From NCBI RefSeq assembly GCF_028368935.1, contig NZ_JAQNDK010000005.1:868001-932000 (forward strand): a stretch of DNA of 64,000 nucleotides, read 5' to 3'. The DNA comes from Sorangium aterium (lineage in GTDB: Bacteria; Myxococcota_A; Polyangia; Polyangiales; Polyangiaceae). The position numbers and the translations under genes were made by a program. Below, piece by piece: positions 52,106-60,960 of this stretch. Position 1 is the stretch's first letter; each line of letters starts with the position of its first letter. The notes beneath the pieces are model-generated. The model made no database searches and was not told where the DNA came from. It saw nothing but the letters and a program-made list of their open reading frames with translations.

Positions 52106-54214
52106 ATGAGCACAGAGCGCTCTTCTGCCCATTCCCGATCGCCTCACCCTCGCCGCACCATCCCCTCTCCCCGCAGGCTCCTCGCCGCCGCCGTCGCCGC
52201 CGCGGGGCTCGTGGCGCTGCCGGCCCACGCGGTGGGCACGCGCAGCTTCGAGCTCCGATCGCTCGAGGACCTGAAGGGCGGGGATCTCACCGGCGTCAGC
52301 GTGGACTCGAACGGCGCCGTGCGCGCCGGGCTGACGCTCGGCGCGACGCCGCTGCCGGACGCGACGTCCATCTGGAGCTCCGTGGTGCTGCCGGACGGGA
52401 CGGTGCTGCTCGGCACGGGCAACGAGGGCAAGATCTACAGCGTCTCGGGCGGCCGGGTCGCGCTCGTGGCCACGACCGGGCAGATGGCGGTCAGCGCGCT
52501 CGCGCTGGCGGAAGGCGGCGACGTCATCGCGGGGACCTTCCCCGAGGGCAAGCTCTTCCGCCTGCCGCGCGGCGCGGGCAACGGCGGCCCGGCGAAGGTC
52601 TTCGCCGAGCTCCCCGACACCGAAGACGTGTGGGGCCTCGCGTACGATCCCAGGGCGAAGGCGCTCTACGCGGCGACCGGCTCCGACGGGAAGCTCTTCC
52701 GCGTCGACGCCGCGGGCAAGGCGCAGGTGTACTTCGACAGCGACGAGCCGCACCTCGTGAGCGTCGCCGTCGGGGACGACGGCGCCGTCTACGCCGGCTC
52801 GAACGGCAAGGCGCTCCTCTACAAGCTCACGGCGCCCGGGCGCGCGACCGTGCTCTACGACTTCGACGCCGACGACGTGAAGGCCATCGCCGTCGCGCCG
52901 GGCGCGAAGGGCGGCGCGATCTACGCGATCGCCAACAAGTACGCCGAGGCGTTCGCCCCCCCGAAGCGCAACCGGAGCGGGCCGCCGTCGCCGCAGCCGG
53001 CGCGCGCGCAGAAGCCCGGCAAGGGCGTGCTCATGCGCTTCGATCGGAGCGGCGTCGCCGAGAAGATGATGAGCGACGACGACACCCACTACGTCTCGCT
53101 CGGCCTCGGCGACGACCTGGCGCCGTACGTCGGGACGGGCGCGGAAGGCCAGCTCTACACCGTGAGCGACAACCACGTCGCGCGGCTCGTCGCCGACACC
53201 GACGAGCGCCAGGTCGGCGCCTTCATGATGGCCGGGAAGCGCAGGTTCGTCGCGACCACCGATCCCGCGGTCTTCCACGAGGTGAAGGGCGTCGGCGGCC
53301 CGGACGCGGTGTGGACGAGCAAGGTGCTCGACGCCGGGCTGCGGGCCAGTTTCGGGCGCCTGGCGTGGCGCTCCGACGGCGCGCTGGAGCTCGAGACCCG
53401 GAGCGGAAACACCGACGCGCCGGACGGCACCTGGAGCCCGTGGTCCACAGCGCTCGCCGCGCCGGGCGACGCGAAGAGCCCGCCGGCGCGCTTCGCGCAG
53501 ATCCGCGCGCGCTGGCGCCGCGATCCGGGCGCGGTGCTCCGCGAGGTGAAGCTCTCGTTCGTCACCGACAACGCGCGCGCCGTGGTCACGTCGATCGAGG
53601 CCGCGCCGAAGGGGCAGACCAAGCCCTCTCGCTCGAGCCTCCCGCCCTCGGGCGGGGAGGCGCCGAAGCCCGTGAGCGCGCTCCAGCTGACATGGAAGGT
53701 CGACAATCCAGACCAGGACGACCTCCGCTACCGCCTCTCCTACCGGATGGAGGGGCAGTCGACCTGGCGCAGCCTGCTGAAGCCGGGCGAGAAGGTGACG
53801 CGCGCCGAGCACGTATGGGACACGACCGCGCTTCCCGAAGGCGAGTACCGCATCCTCGTCGAGGCGAGCGACGAGCTGGCGAACCCGCCCGAGCGCACGC
53901 TGCGCCACAGCCTCGAGTCGGGCACCGTCCTTGTCGACAACACGCCGCCGCTGTTCCGGGCGCTCGCGCTGCAGGGGCGCCGGCTCACGGGCGAGGTCGC
54001 GGACGGCCTCGGCCCTGTCGCGCGCATCGAGGTCTCGATCGCGGGCCTGGACGAGTGGCGGCCCATCTTCCCGAGCGACGGCGTCTTCGACGAGGCCGTC
54101 GAGCCGTTCGAAGCGGATCTCGGCGCGATCGTGCCGCCTGGCGCGCACCTGATCGCGGTTCGCGCCTATGACAGCGCGGGCAACGTGGTCACCCGCGACA
54201 TCGAGGCGCGGTAG
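52106..54214 (+). CDS. Secreted beta-propeller protein with C-terminal fibronectin-like domains
   Basis: A 702-residue predicted secreted protein: basic N-terminus and hydrophobic core ending PAHAVG. Residues about 70-400 contain repeated blades of the type GTVLLGTGNEGKIYSV, GDVIAGTFPEGKLFRL, ALYAATGSDGKLFRV and AVYAGSNGKALLYKL, indicating a six- or seven-bladed propeller. Residues about 540-700 hold two Ig/FN3-like modules (LQLTWKVDNPDQDDLRYRLSYR; DNTPPLFRALALQGRRLTG). No catalytic motif is seen. It lies 69 bp after the S55-like gene; the gap holds CCCTGACCCCC-type pyrimidine repeats. Confidence 0.7.
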   Translation: MSTERSSAHSRSPHPRRTIPSPRRLLAAAVAAAGLVALPAHAVGTRSFELRSLEDLKGGDLTGVSVDSNGAVRAGLTLGATPLPDATSIWSSVVLPDGTVLLGTGNEGKIYSVSGGRVALVATTGQMAVSALALAEGGDVIAGTFPEGKLFRLPRGAGNGGPAKVFAELPDTEDVWGLAYDPRAKALYAATGSDGKLFRVDAAGKAQVYFDSDEPHLVSVAVGDDGAVYAGSNGKALLYKLTAPGRATVLYDFDADDVKAIAVAPGAKGGAIYAIANKYAEAFAPPKRNRSGPPSPQPARAQKPGKGVLMRFDRSGVAEKMMSDDDTHYVSLGLGDDLAPYVGTGAEGQLYTVSDNHVARLVADTDERQVGAFMMAGKRRFVATTDPAVFHEVKGVGGPDAVWTSKVLDAGLRASFGRLAWRSDGALELETRSGNTDAPDGTWSPWSTALAAPGDAKSPPARFAQIRARWRRDPGAVLREVKLSFVTDNARAVVTSIEAAPKGQTKPSRSSLPPSGGEAPKPVSALQLTWKVDNPDQDDLRYRLSYRMEGQSTWRSLLKPGEKVTRAEHVWDTTALPEGEYRILVEASDELANPPERTLRHSLESGTVLVDNTPPLFRALALQGRRLTGEVADGLGPVARIEVSIAGLDEWRPIFPSDGVFDEAVEPFEADLGAIVPPGAHLIAVRAYDSAGNVVTRDIEAR

Positions 54215-54404
54215 GCGCCGTCACACACCGTCGCGCGAGGCCCGGCGCTCGGCGCGACATGGGCGTCATGCTTGCGCCAGGGGCGCCCGCAGGCGAGGCG
54301 CACCCGTGTCCGCGCCGCGCAGGGTGGCGCCCCCACCCAGGTTGCGCTCGGCGCCCTGGCGACGACACACCGAATGGGCACATTCTGTGAATGCAGGAGG
54401 CGAC

Positions 54405-55391
54405 ATGATACGCTCATTCCGCTTGTGCTTTTCTGGTAGTCCTGGAATGAGCTCACACCACGCCCGTCTGCTTTCTGGCCTCGTTGCGACCTGGATTTTC
54501 GCGATTTGCGCGTGCTCGATGGGCGACTTCGATGCGGCGGGTGGGTACGAAGACGGCGGCGGGCTGTTCGCGGGTGGGGGGGGCGAGAGCGAGTCGACCC
54601 AAACGGGCGGCGGCCCTCCGCCTGGGAGCGGCAGCGCCAGCGGTACCAGCAGCGGCAGCGGCGGTGGCGTCGTGAGCGAGGACGTCAACATCCCGGCGGC
54701 TCCGGAGGCGCAGGATCCCTACACCCGCTTCGCTTACCTGTGCGGCGATGGCTGCACCCCAGGCGGCGAGCCGACCGAGTGCTCGTCGGACGGCGATGCG
54801 GGGACGGGGACGGGGACGGGGCTCCCTGCCGCGCAGACGCTGCACTGTCAGCTCGTGCTCGACGACGGCGATGCGATCCCGAGCTGCCGTCCGGCGGGCC
54901 GCTTCGAGGCAGGAGGCCCTTGTCACAGCGGCGCCGATTGCGCGGCTGGCCTGGGGTGCGTGGCTGCCGACGGCGAGGGCGGCGTGTGCCGGCAGTACTG
55001 CTGCGGTCACGTCGAGAGCTGCGCGGCTGGGACGTACTGCGACGAGCGACCGATGGCCGAGTCGGTCGTCGAGGCGAGCGCTCCGGTCCCGATCCCGGTC
55101 TGCGTTCCCGCGATGAACTGCGAGCTCTTGAACGACAGCGTGTGCCCGACGGGCCTCACCTGCACGATCGTCCGCGAGGATGGGACGACGAGCTGCGTGG
55201 TCCCCGGCGAGGGGCGGACCGGCGAGCAATGCCCGTGCGCGCCCGGCTTCGTGTGCTCGATGCTGACGAACCAGTGCAAGCAGCTCTGCCGGATCGACAG
55301 CAGGGCGCAGGACTGCGGCGCAGGCGCCAAGTGCCAGGGCGGCAGCGCGATCTACCCCGCCGGGTTCGGCGTGTGTGTCAGCACGTCGTAG
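54405..55391 (+). CDS. Cys-rich lipoprotein with Gly/Ser linker
   Basis: A 328-residue predicted lipoprotein. Signal region (LLSGLVATWIFAICAC) with lipid Cys near 39, then about 45 residues of Gly/Ser/Thr/Asp (GSGSASGTSSGSGGG). A domain of about 230 residues with over 20 Cys follows, in spacings such as CHSGADCAAGLGC, CRQYCCGHVESC and CPCAPGFVC. It resembles the EGF-like or TIL-like disulfide-rich modules common in myxobacterial surface proteins. The ATG at 54405 follows AGGAGG. The function is unknown. The 190 bp before it hold nothing recognisable. Confidence 0.65.
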   Translation: MIRSFRLCFSGSPGMSSHHARLLSGLVATWIFAICACSMGDFDAAGGYEDGGGLFAGGGGESESTQTGGGPPPGSGSASGTSSGSGGGVVSEDVNIPAAPEAQDPYTRFAYLCGDGCTPGGEPTECSSDGDAGTGTGTGLPAAQTLHCQLVLDDGDAIPSCRPAGRFEAGGPCHSGADCAAGLGCVAADGEGGVCRQYCCGHVESCAAGTYCDERPMAESVVEASAPVPIPVCVPAMNCELLNDSVCPTGLTCTIVREDGTTSCVVPGEGRTGEQCPCAPGFVCSMLTNQCKQLCRIDSRAQDCGAGAKCQGGSAIYPAGFGVCVSTS

Positions 55392-55489
55392 CCGCCGTCC
55401 GCCGCGTCGCTCCGTTAAGAAATGTTGTAGAGCCCGGCTCCGCGCGGATCGGAGCGGCGGGCGCGCGCCGCCGTGGTCATGCTGGACGC

Positions 55490-56686
55490 GTGCAGCGGCC
55501 TCTCCTCTCCTTCGTCATCTTCATCGCTGTCTTCAGCGCCATCGTGGCGGGCGTCCACTACTACCTCTGGCAGCGCCTGATCCGCGCGCCCGAGCTCGGC
55601 CCGCTCTGGCACCGCGTCGGCAGCGTGGCCCTGGTGGTGCTCGCGTCGCTGGTGCCCCTCGGCCTCCTGCTCACCCGCGCGCTGCCCCGGCACATCGCCG
55701 GCGTCGTGGCCGGCGTCGTCTACACGTGGGTCGGGCTCGCCGTCCTGCTCTTCTTCCTCCTGCTCACCTCCGAGCTCGTCCGCCTCGGCGCCCACGGCCT
55801 CACCGCGCTCCTGAACCAGCCGCTCGACGGCGAGCGCCGCACCTTCCTCTCGCGCGCCCTCGCGGGCGCGGCCGGAGCGCTCGCCATGGGCTTCGGCGTC
55901 GCCGGCGCCGCGAGCGCCCTCGGCGAGGTCGCCGTCCGCCCGGTGCGCGTCCGCCTCCGCCGCCTCCCCGCGGCCATGTCGGGCTTTCGCGTGGTTCAGC
56001 TGACCGACCTCCACATCGGCCCGACGATCGGCCGGGCGTGGCTCGAGCGCGTCGTCGCGCGCGTGAACGCGCTCGAGCCGGATCTCGTCGCCATCACGGG
56101 CGATCTCGTCGACGGCTCCGTGGAAGAGCTCCGCGAGCACACCGCGCCGCTCGCCGATCTGCGCGCCAAGCACGGGGTCTTCTTCGTGACGGGCAACCAT
56201 GAGTACTACTCCGGCGCCGAGGCGTGGATCGCGGAGCTCCGCCGGCTCGGCGTGACGGTGCTGCGCAACGAGCGCGTCTCGATCGGCGACGGCGAGCACG
56301 GCTTCGACCTGGCCGGCGTGGACGACTGGAGCTCCCGCGGCATGGGCCGCGGCCATGGCCCCGACCTCGCGCGCGCGCTCGCGGGGCGGGACCCTTCCCG
56401 GGAGCTCGTGCTGCTCGCGCACCAGCCCAAGCAGATCCTGGAGGCCGCGGAGCGGGGCGTGGGCCTGCAGCTCAGCGGCCACACCCACGGTGGTCAGATC
56501 TTCCCGTGGAACTTCTTCGTGCGGCTCGACCAGCCCTACGTGGCCGGGCTGTCCTCGCACGGCGACAGCCAGATCTACGTGAGCCGCGGCACGGGCTACT
56601 GGGGGCCGCCGATGCGCGTCGGCGCGCCGTCCGAGATCTCGCTGATCGAGCTCGAAGGCGCCGCCGCGGCGGAGGCCGTGGCGTGA
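55490..56686 (+). CDS. Membrane-anchored metallophosphoesterase
   Basis: A 398-residue calcineurin-like phosphoesterase. Four hydrophobic helices (about 1-120, beginning LLSFVIFIAVFSAIVAGVHYYL) precede the catalytic domain (about 150-390). All metal motifs are present: DLHIG, GDLVDG, GNHEYY and GHTHGGQ. It resembles YaeI-type membrane phosphodiesterases. The helix count puts the catalytic domain on one side of the membrane, probably the cytoplasm or periplasm depending on the N-terminal orientation. The GTG at 55490 is the only fitting start. Confidence 0.82.
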   Translation: MQRPLLSFVIFIAVFSAIVAGVHYYLWQRLIRAPELGPLWHRVGSVALVVLASLVPLGLLLTRALPRHIAGVVAGVVYTWVGLAVLLFFLLLTSELVRLGAHGLTALLNQPLDGERRTFLSRALAGAAGALAMGFGVAGAASALGEVAVRPVRVRLRRLPAAMSGFRVVQLTDLHIGPTIGRAWLERVVARVNALEPDLVAITGDLVDGSVEELREHTAPLADLRAKHGVFFVTGNHEYYSGAEAWIAELRRLGVTVLRNERVSIGDGEHGFDLAGVDDWSSRGMGRGHGPDLARALAGRDPSRELVLLAHQPKQILEAAERGVGLQLSGHTHGGQIFPWNFFVRLDQPYVAGLSSHGDSQIYVSRGTGYWGPPMRVGAPSEISLIELEGAAAAEAVA

Positions 56687-56699
56687 CCCGACCGGGCGC

Positions 56700-57404
56700 T
56701 CACGGGAGCGGGTTCGCCGGGTCTTTCTTGCAGTTGATCACCGGCGCCGGGTAGCTGCTCGGATCGGCGATTCGCTCCATGGCAAAGGTAGAGCCCTTGA
56801 GATTCAGGGGGATCGGCCTCGCCGCGCTGCCGGTGACAACGCCACAGATGAAGTCGGCTGGCGCGCAGAGGGAGCCGGTGAGCGTGATGGTGGCCTCGAG
56901 CTCGCTGCCGGAGATGGGGTTGGCGTCGCCCGGCACGATGAGCGTGGGCAGCTGCGCGGTGAACTTCCCATCGGCGGACAGCTCGAAGGGACCCACATCG
57001 AACGGCTCGCCCGTGGGCGTCCTCCGATCGGCGGCCGTGAGCGGCTGGAAGGTGAGCGAGAAGCTCAGGCCGCCGTCGCTGGCCTCGGTGGTCAGGCTGG
57101 CCACGAAGAGGATAGGGGCCCGCGGGTTGAGATAGGCCGAGAGGCTGAAGAGGAAATCGCCGTCGACGGCGCCCGCTTCCGGCAGCAGGCAGTTGTCCCC
57201 GCCGCCACCAGCGCCGCCATTTCCGTCGCTGCCACCACCACCACCACCACCCTCGCCGCCGCTGCTCTGGTCTTCGCGGATCGTTGTATCGCGAGCTTCG
57301 AAGTCATCGTATCTGCCTTCCGGGTCGGCGCAGCCGATGAGGAGCGCGGTGGAGGTGAGGGCAGCTGAGGCGAGCGTTGTCCAGATGGTGCGGGAGAAAA
57401 GCAT
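56700..57404 (-). CDS. Hypothetical lipoprotein with Gly-rich linker
   Basis: A predicted lipoprotein of about 234 residues. Signal MLFSRTIWTTLASAALTSTALLIGC with the lipid Cys near 25, then a linker with a long Gly/Ser/Asp run (GGEGGGGGGGSDGNGG) and a beta-rich domain (about 75-225) with four Cys. No family is recognised. The start may be 57404 or 57428; both follow the string GTCAA. It is divergent from the FadL-type porin gene. Confidence 0.6.
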   Translation of the reverse strand: MLFSRTIWTTLASAALTSTALLIGCADPEGRYDDFEARDTTIREDQSSGGEGGGGGGGSDGNGGAGGGGDNCLLPEAGAVDGDFLFSLSAYLNPRAPILFVASLTTEASDGGLSFSLTFQPLTAADRRTPTGEPFDVGPFELSADGKFTAQLPTLIVPGDANPISGSELEATITLTGSLCAPADFICGVVTGSAARPIPLNLKGSTFAMERIADPSSYPAPVINCKKDPANPLP

Positions 57405-57539
57405 TTGACACCGTTCGAAAGGTGACATTTGACTTGAGCGGGTAGAACATTCCCCGACGTGGCAGGAGTTGCAACCCTACCATGCAGGGTCCGCCGCAGG
57501 CGCCGCATTCCTCCGCCCTCAGAATCGAGAACACCGGAT

Positions 57540-58910
57540 ATGTCCATCAACCGCCCCTGTTTCGCGATCTCCGTCGGCCTCCTCGGCGGTCTCGCCTGGA
57601 CCGGATCCGCGCTCGCCGGTGGGTTCGCGACCGCGCGGTTTGGCGGCGAGCACGGCAACCCGATCACGAGCAATCCGACCGCGGTCTACTACAACCCCGC
57701 AGGCCTCGCCGAGAGCGAGGGGATTCACCTGTTCCTGGACGGAACCATCGCGCTGCGCTCCGCGTCCTACACGCACGCGGCGGCGGCGACCGATGACGTG
57801 ACGGTGCCGCAGGCGAACACGGGGAAGGCGACCCTGTTCAACGTGGCTGCCGCGCCGATGCTCGGAGCGTCGGCCAAACTCGGCGACCTGGCGCTGGGCG
57901 CCGGCGTCTATGTGCCCTTCGGCGGCGCCGCGTCCTGGGACACGAACGCGGCGTTCGAGGGAAATCGCGAGCTCGCCGGGCCGGTGGACGGCGTGCAGCG
58001 CTGGCACTCCATCGAGTCTTCGCTCCAGGCGATGTTCTTCACCCTCGCCGCCGCCTACAAGATCCCGTCGCTCCGCCTCAGCCTCGGCGTCTCGGGCAAC
58101 CTGATTCGGACCCAGGTGAACACCGTGCGCGCCCGCAACGCCTCCGGCGACAACCTCCTTGCGACCGAGGGGCGCTCGCTGCTCGAGGTGAGCGGCTTCC
58201 ACGCGAGCTTCGGCGTCGGCGCGCTGGTCGAGGCGGTGCCGGAGCAGCTCTGGATCGGCGCGTCGTACCAGTCGCGGCCGAACGTCACGGGGGGAGAGTC
58301 GCTCGAGGGCACGCTCACCAACCGCTTCAGCGGCGTGTCGGGCTCCCCGAGCGACGTGGAGCTGCACCAGGGCCTGCCGGACATCGTGAGGCTCGGCGCC
58401 CGCTTCGTCCCGGCGGAGCGCTTCGAGGTGCGGCTCTTCGGCGACTGGACGCGGTGGAGCTCGATGGAAAACCAGTGCCTCACCCAGGTCGGCGCTGCGT
58501 GCGCGATCGACCGCGACGGCTTCGCCGGAGAGGGGGCCCGCGTGGTCCAGAACATCGCCCGCCGCTGGAACGACACGTTCGGCGTGCGCGTGGGCTGGAG
58601 CCACTGGCCACGGCCCGCGATCGAGTTCTTCGGCGGCCTCGGGTACGACTCCAACTCAGTTCCCGACGAGACCCTGGATCCATCGGGCGTCGATTTCCAC
58701 GACGTCTCGTTCTCCCTGGGCGGGCGCTTCCATGTCGCGGAGCAGCTGCACCTCGCCGCGTCGTATACCCAGCTGTTCTACGTCGACCGCGACACCGCGG
58801 GGGACAGCATCACCGCGGGCCTGCACCCCAACTCGAGGGCTCCCGACTCCGGCGGGCACTACACGCAGAACATCGGCGTGCTCAACCTCAACGTCGATGT
58901 CGCCTTCTGA
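57540..58910 (+). CDS. OmpP1/FadL/TodX family outer-membrane protein
   Basis: A 456-residue outer-membrane barrel for uptake of long-chain fatty acids or other hydrophobic compounds. After a signal peptide (ISVGLLGGLAWTGSALA) comes the FadL hallmark N-terminus GGFATARFGGEHGNPITSNPTAVYYNPAGLAE (compare NPAaly.NPAgla). It continues with alternating strands, including ALGAGVYVPFG, YKIPSLRLSLGVSGNLI and LWIGASYQSRPNV. It ends in ...DVAF, a C-terminal Phe. The ATG at 57540 gives a normal signal peptide. Its substrate is unknown. Confidence 0.85.
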   Translation: MSINRPCFAISVGLLGGLAWTGSALAGGFATARFGGEHGNPITSNPTAVYYNPAGLAESEGIHLFLDGTIALRSASYTHAAAATDDVTVPQANTGKATLFNVAAAPMLGASAKLGDLALGAGVYVPFGGAASWDTNAAFEGNRELAGPVDGVQRWHSIESSLQAMFFTLAAAYKIPSLRLSLGVSGNLIRTQVNTVRARNASGDNLLATEGRSLLEVSGFHASFGVGALVEAVPEQLWIGASYQSRPNVTGGESLEGTLTNRFSGVSGSPSDVELHQGLPDIVRLGARFVPAERFEVRLFGDWTRWSSMENQCLTQVGAACAIDRDGFAGEGARVVQNIARRWNDTFGVRVGWSHWPRPAIEFFGGLGYDSNSVPDETLDPSGVDFHDVSFSLGGRFHVAEQLHLAASYTQLFYVDRDTAGDSITAGLHPNSRAPDSGGHYTQNIGVLNLNVDVAF

Positions 58911-58967
58911 GCGCGGAATCTGCGTGCGGTGACCGAGCGCGGAGTCTGCGTGCGGTGACCGAGCGCG
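58909..58967. repeat. 26-bp tandem repeat after the FadL-type gene
   Basis: Two adjacent 26-bp units (58909-58934 and 58935-58960) differ at one base and are followed by a 7-bp partial third unit. The first begins in the stop codon of the porin gene. Its content GAGCGCGGA...GCGGTGACC could form a weak hairpin; function unknown. Confidence 0.75.
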
Positions 58968-59002
58968 AGCCCGCGTCGCGGCGGACGCCGCGGCGAGGGG
59001 CC

Positions 59003-59797
59003 TCAGGAGGTGAAGCGCCGCGTCCGGCGGAGCAGGCTGAAGATGCGAGCCCCGAGCTCGGGGGCGCGGAAGGGCTTCACCATGTAGTCGTCGGCGCCGC
59101 TGGCGAAGGCCTCGACCATGTCCTGCGAGGAGGCGTGCGCCGTCAGGAAGAGGACCGGAAGATCGCGGAGCCCGGGCTCCTGCCGCAGCGTCCGGCACAG
59201 GTCGATGCCGGTCATCTTCGGGAGGTTCCAGTCGAGGACGACGAGGTGAAACGGCGCGCCGCGGACCCGCGCCAGCGCCTCTTCCGCGCTGGCGACGGCG
59301 ACGACGGTGAGCTCGACCGCCTCGAGCATCGCCGACAGCAGCTCGCGGATGTGGGGATCGTCGTCGACAACGAGGACCCGTGAGCCTTTGCCTTTCAGCC
59401 GAGGCGGCGCAGGGGGCGGCGGCGCCCGGCCCGCCGGGCCGGCGCCCTGGACGCCGGCTGGCGCGGCGCCGGCCCCGTCCGCGGCGCGGAGGAGCGCCGC
59501 GGCGTCGGTGTCGGGCACGGATCCGGGGCGGGGAGCCTCCGTCCGCGCGAAGTGGGCCAGGCGATGCCAGTCGCGCGGCTCGAACGTGAGCCGCGCCCCC
59601 TCCGGTGAGACCGACGCGCACGCCGCGGCCGAAGTCGCGCGGCGGTTTTCGCCCAGCTCGAAGATGGCGAGCACCCACTCGCCGTCGGCCACGGCCTCCC
59701 CCGCGGGCAACCCGAGCTCGAGGTCACGCTCCTCCGGATCGCACACGATTTGCTCGAACTGCTGCAGATCCGGGAAGCGGTAGAGGACGCTCCGCAC
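59003..59797 (-). CDS. Response regulator with an unusual N-terminal domain
   Basis: A 264-residue protein. The C-terminal receiver domain (about 139-260) is complete: acidic DDD in VLVVDDDPHIRELL, phosphoacceptor Asp in LVVLDWNLPKMTG, Thr in FLTAHAS and Lys in MVKPFRAPEL. The N-terminal 90 residues (LELGLPAGEAVADGEWVLAIFEL, ARLTFEPRDWHRLAHFA) are unrecognised but loosely PilZ-like in tone. A Pro-rich linker joins them. There is no DNA-binding domain, so output by protein interaction is likely. It is convergent with the FadL-type gene. Confidence 0.75.
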   Translation of the reverse strand: MRSVLYRFPDLQQFEQIVCDPEERDLELGLPAGEAVADGEWVLAIFELGENRRATSAAACASVSPEGARLTFEPRDWHRLAHFARTEAPRPGSVPDTDAAALLRAADGAGAAPAGVQGAGPAGRAPPPPAPPRLKGKGSRVLVVDDDPHIRELLSAMLEAVELTVVAVASAEEALARVRGAPFHLVVLDWNLPKMTGIDLCRTLRQEPGLRDLPVLFLTAHASSQDMVEAFASGADDYMVKPFRAPELGARIFSLLRRTRRFTS

Positions 59798-59841
59798 CTC
59801 TTGACGCTACACCCGCGCTAGCATCTCGCAAGGGGTCCGAC

Positions 59842-59847
59842 TAAGCT
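59842..59847 (+). promoter_or_regulatory. Candidate -10 hexamer of the DsbA-like gene
   Basis: TAAGCT ends 9 nt before the ATG at 59857 and is identical to the hexamer at 50003. Confidence 0.4.
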
Positions 59848-59856
59848 CGCGCCGCG

Positions 59857-60960
59857 ATGTCATTCCTGCGCTGGATGCCGCCGCTCCTCGCGTTGCCGTT
59901 GCTCGCGATCGGCGCCACGGGCTGTCCTGGGAACCCGAGCTCGAACGAGCCCAAGCCGGCCGCGAGCCCGGAGGTAACGGTCTCGCTGCCGGGCGTGGAC
60001 ACCTCCTCGCTGACACCCCGCGAGCGCCGGGAGTGGGGGGCACAGGTCTCCGAGCTCCTCTCCCCTTGCCCGGATACGCCCGTGAGCATCGCGCAGTGCG
60101 TGAAGGAGCAGCGCGCGTGCAAGGCGTGCCTCCCCGCCGCGCAGCTCCTGCTCGGTCAGGTCAAGGACGGCCGGTCGAAGAAGGAGCGCGAGGACGCGTT
60201 CCACATGCGCTTCGACGCGAACAAGGTGAAGACGCTCGCCACCGACGGCTCGCCGGAGATGGGGCCGCCCGACGCGCCGATCACGATCGTCGAGTGGGCC
60301 GACTTCGAGTGCCCGTTCTGCAGGCTCATGGCGCCGCTGCTCGAGGGGCTCGTGAAGCGCTTCGACGGGCAGGTGCGCCTCGTCTTCAAGTTCTACCCGC
60401 TCTCGGCGCACGTCCACGGCGAGCCCGCCGCGCGCGCGGCGACCGCCGCGCTCAACCAGGGCAAGTTCTGGGAGATGCACCACCTCCTCTTCGAGAACCA
60501 GGACAAGCTGGAGCAGGCCGACCTCGAGCGTTACGCGCAGCGGCTCAAGCTCGACATGGTGAAGTTCCGCGCCGATCTCGTCTCGACCGACACCAAGGCG
60601 CGCATCGACAAGGACAAGCTGCAGGCCGACGGGGTCGGGCTCGAGGGGACGCCCCTCATCTTCATCAACGGCCGCGAGGTCAACCTCCAGCTCCTCACGA
60701 ACCCCGGCGAGGATCTCGAGGCGTGGGTCAAGCTCGATCTGGAGCTCCTCGGCAAGACGCCGCGGCCTGCGCCCCCGAAGGCAGGCGACGCGCCGCCCTC
60801 CGGCAGCGCGATCCCCGCGGCCAGCGCGACGCCCGCGGCCAGCGCGACAGCTGCGGCCAGCGCGACGCCCGCTGCCGGCACCAGCGCGCCGGCGGGCGGC
60901 GCGGCGCGCCCCGCGACCTCGGCTGCACCCGCCCAGCCCGCCAAGCCGAGGACGCCGTGA
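59857..60960 (+). CDS. DsbA-family thiol oxidoreductase lipoprotein
   Basis: A 367-residue predicted lipoprotein (lipobox AIGATGC, lipid Cys about 23) with a thioredoxin/DsbA-like domain (about 125-300). Active site CPFC lies in EWADFECPFCRLMAPLLEGL, the cis-Pro in GLEGTPLIFINGREV, and a helical insertion between. An N-terminal region has four Cys (CPDT, CVKEQRACKAC) that could pair as structural disulfides. The C-terminal tail is Ser/Ala/Pro-rich with an 18-bp coding repeat. It probably forms or isomerises disulfides of periplasmic proteins. The stop overlaps the exonuclease start (GTGA). Confidence 0.85.
   Translation: MSFLRWMPPLLALPLLAIGATGCPGNPSSNEPKPAASPEVTVSLPGVDTSSLTPRERREWGAQVSELLSPCPDTPVSIAQCVKEQRACKACLPAAQLLLGQVKDGRSKKEREDAFHMRFDANKVKTLATDGSPEMGPPDAPITIVEWADFECPFCRLMAPLLEGLVKRFDGQVRLVFKFYPLSAHVHGEPAARAATAALNQGKFWEMHHLLFENQDKLEQADLERYAQRLKLDMVKFRADLVSTDTKARIDKDKLQADGVGLEGTPLIFINGREVNLQLLTNPGEDLEAWVKLDLELLGKTPRPAPPKAGDAPPSGSAIPAASATPAASATAAASATPAAGTSAPAGGAARPATSAAPAQPAKPRTP
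60805..60876 (+). repeat. Four 18-bp tandem units in the DsbA-like tail
   Basis: Four in-frame 18-bp units encode SA(T/I)PAA-type hexapeptides of the C-terminal linker. Variation among units is mostly at the third and fourth codons. Confidence 0.75.

Noticed and set aside
49988-54148. A 1386-codon open frame on the minus strand and a 1387-codon one on the plus strand in another phase
   Set aside because: Both are antiphase to the S55-like and propeller genes. They are Arg/Ala/Gly-rich without domains, an effect of high GC, while the chosen frames have clear domain motifs.
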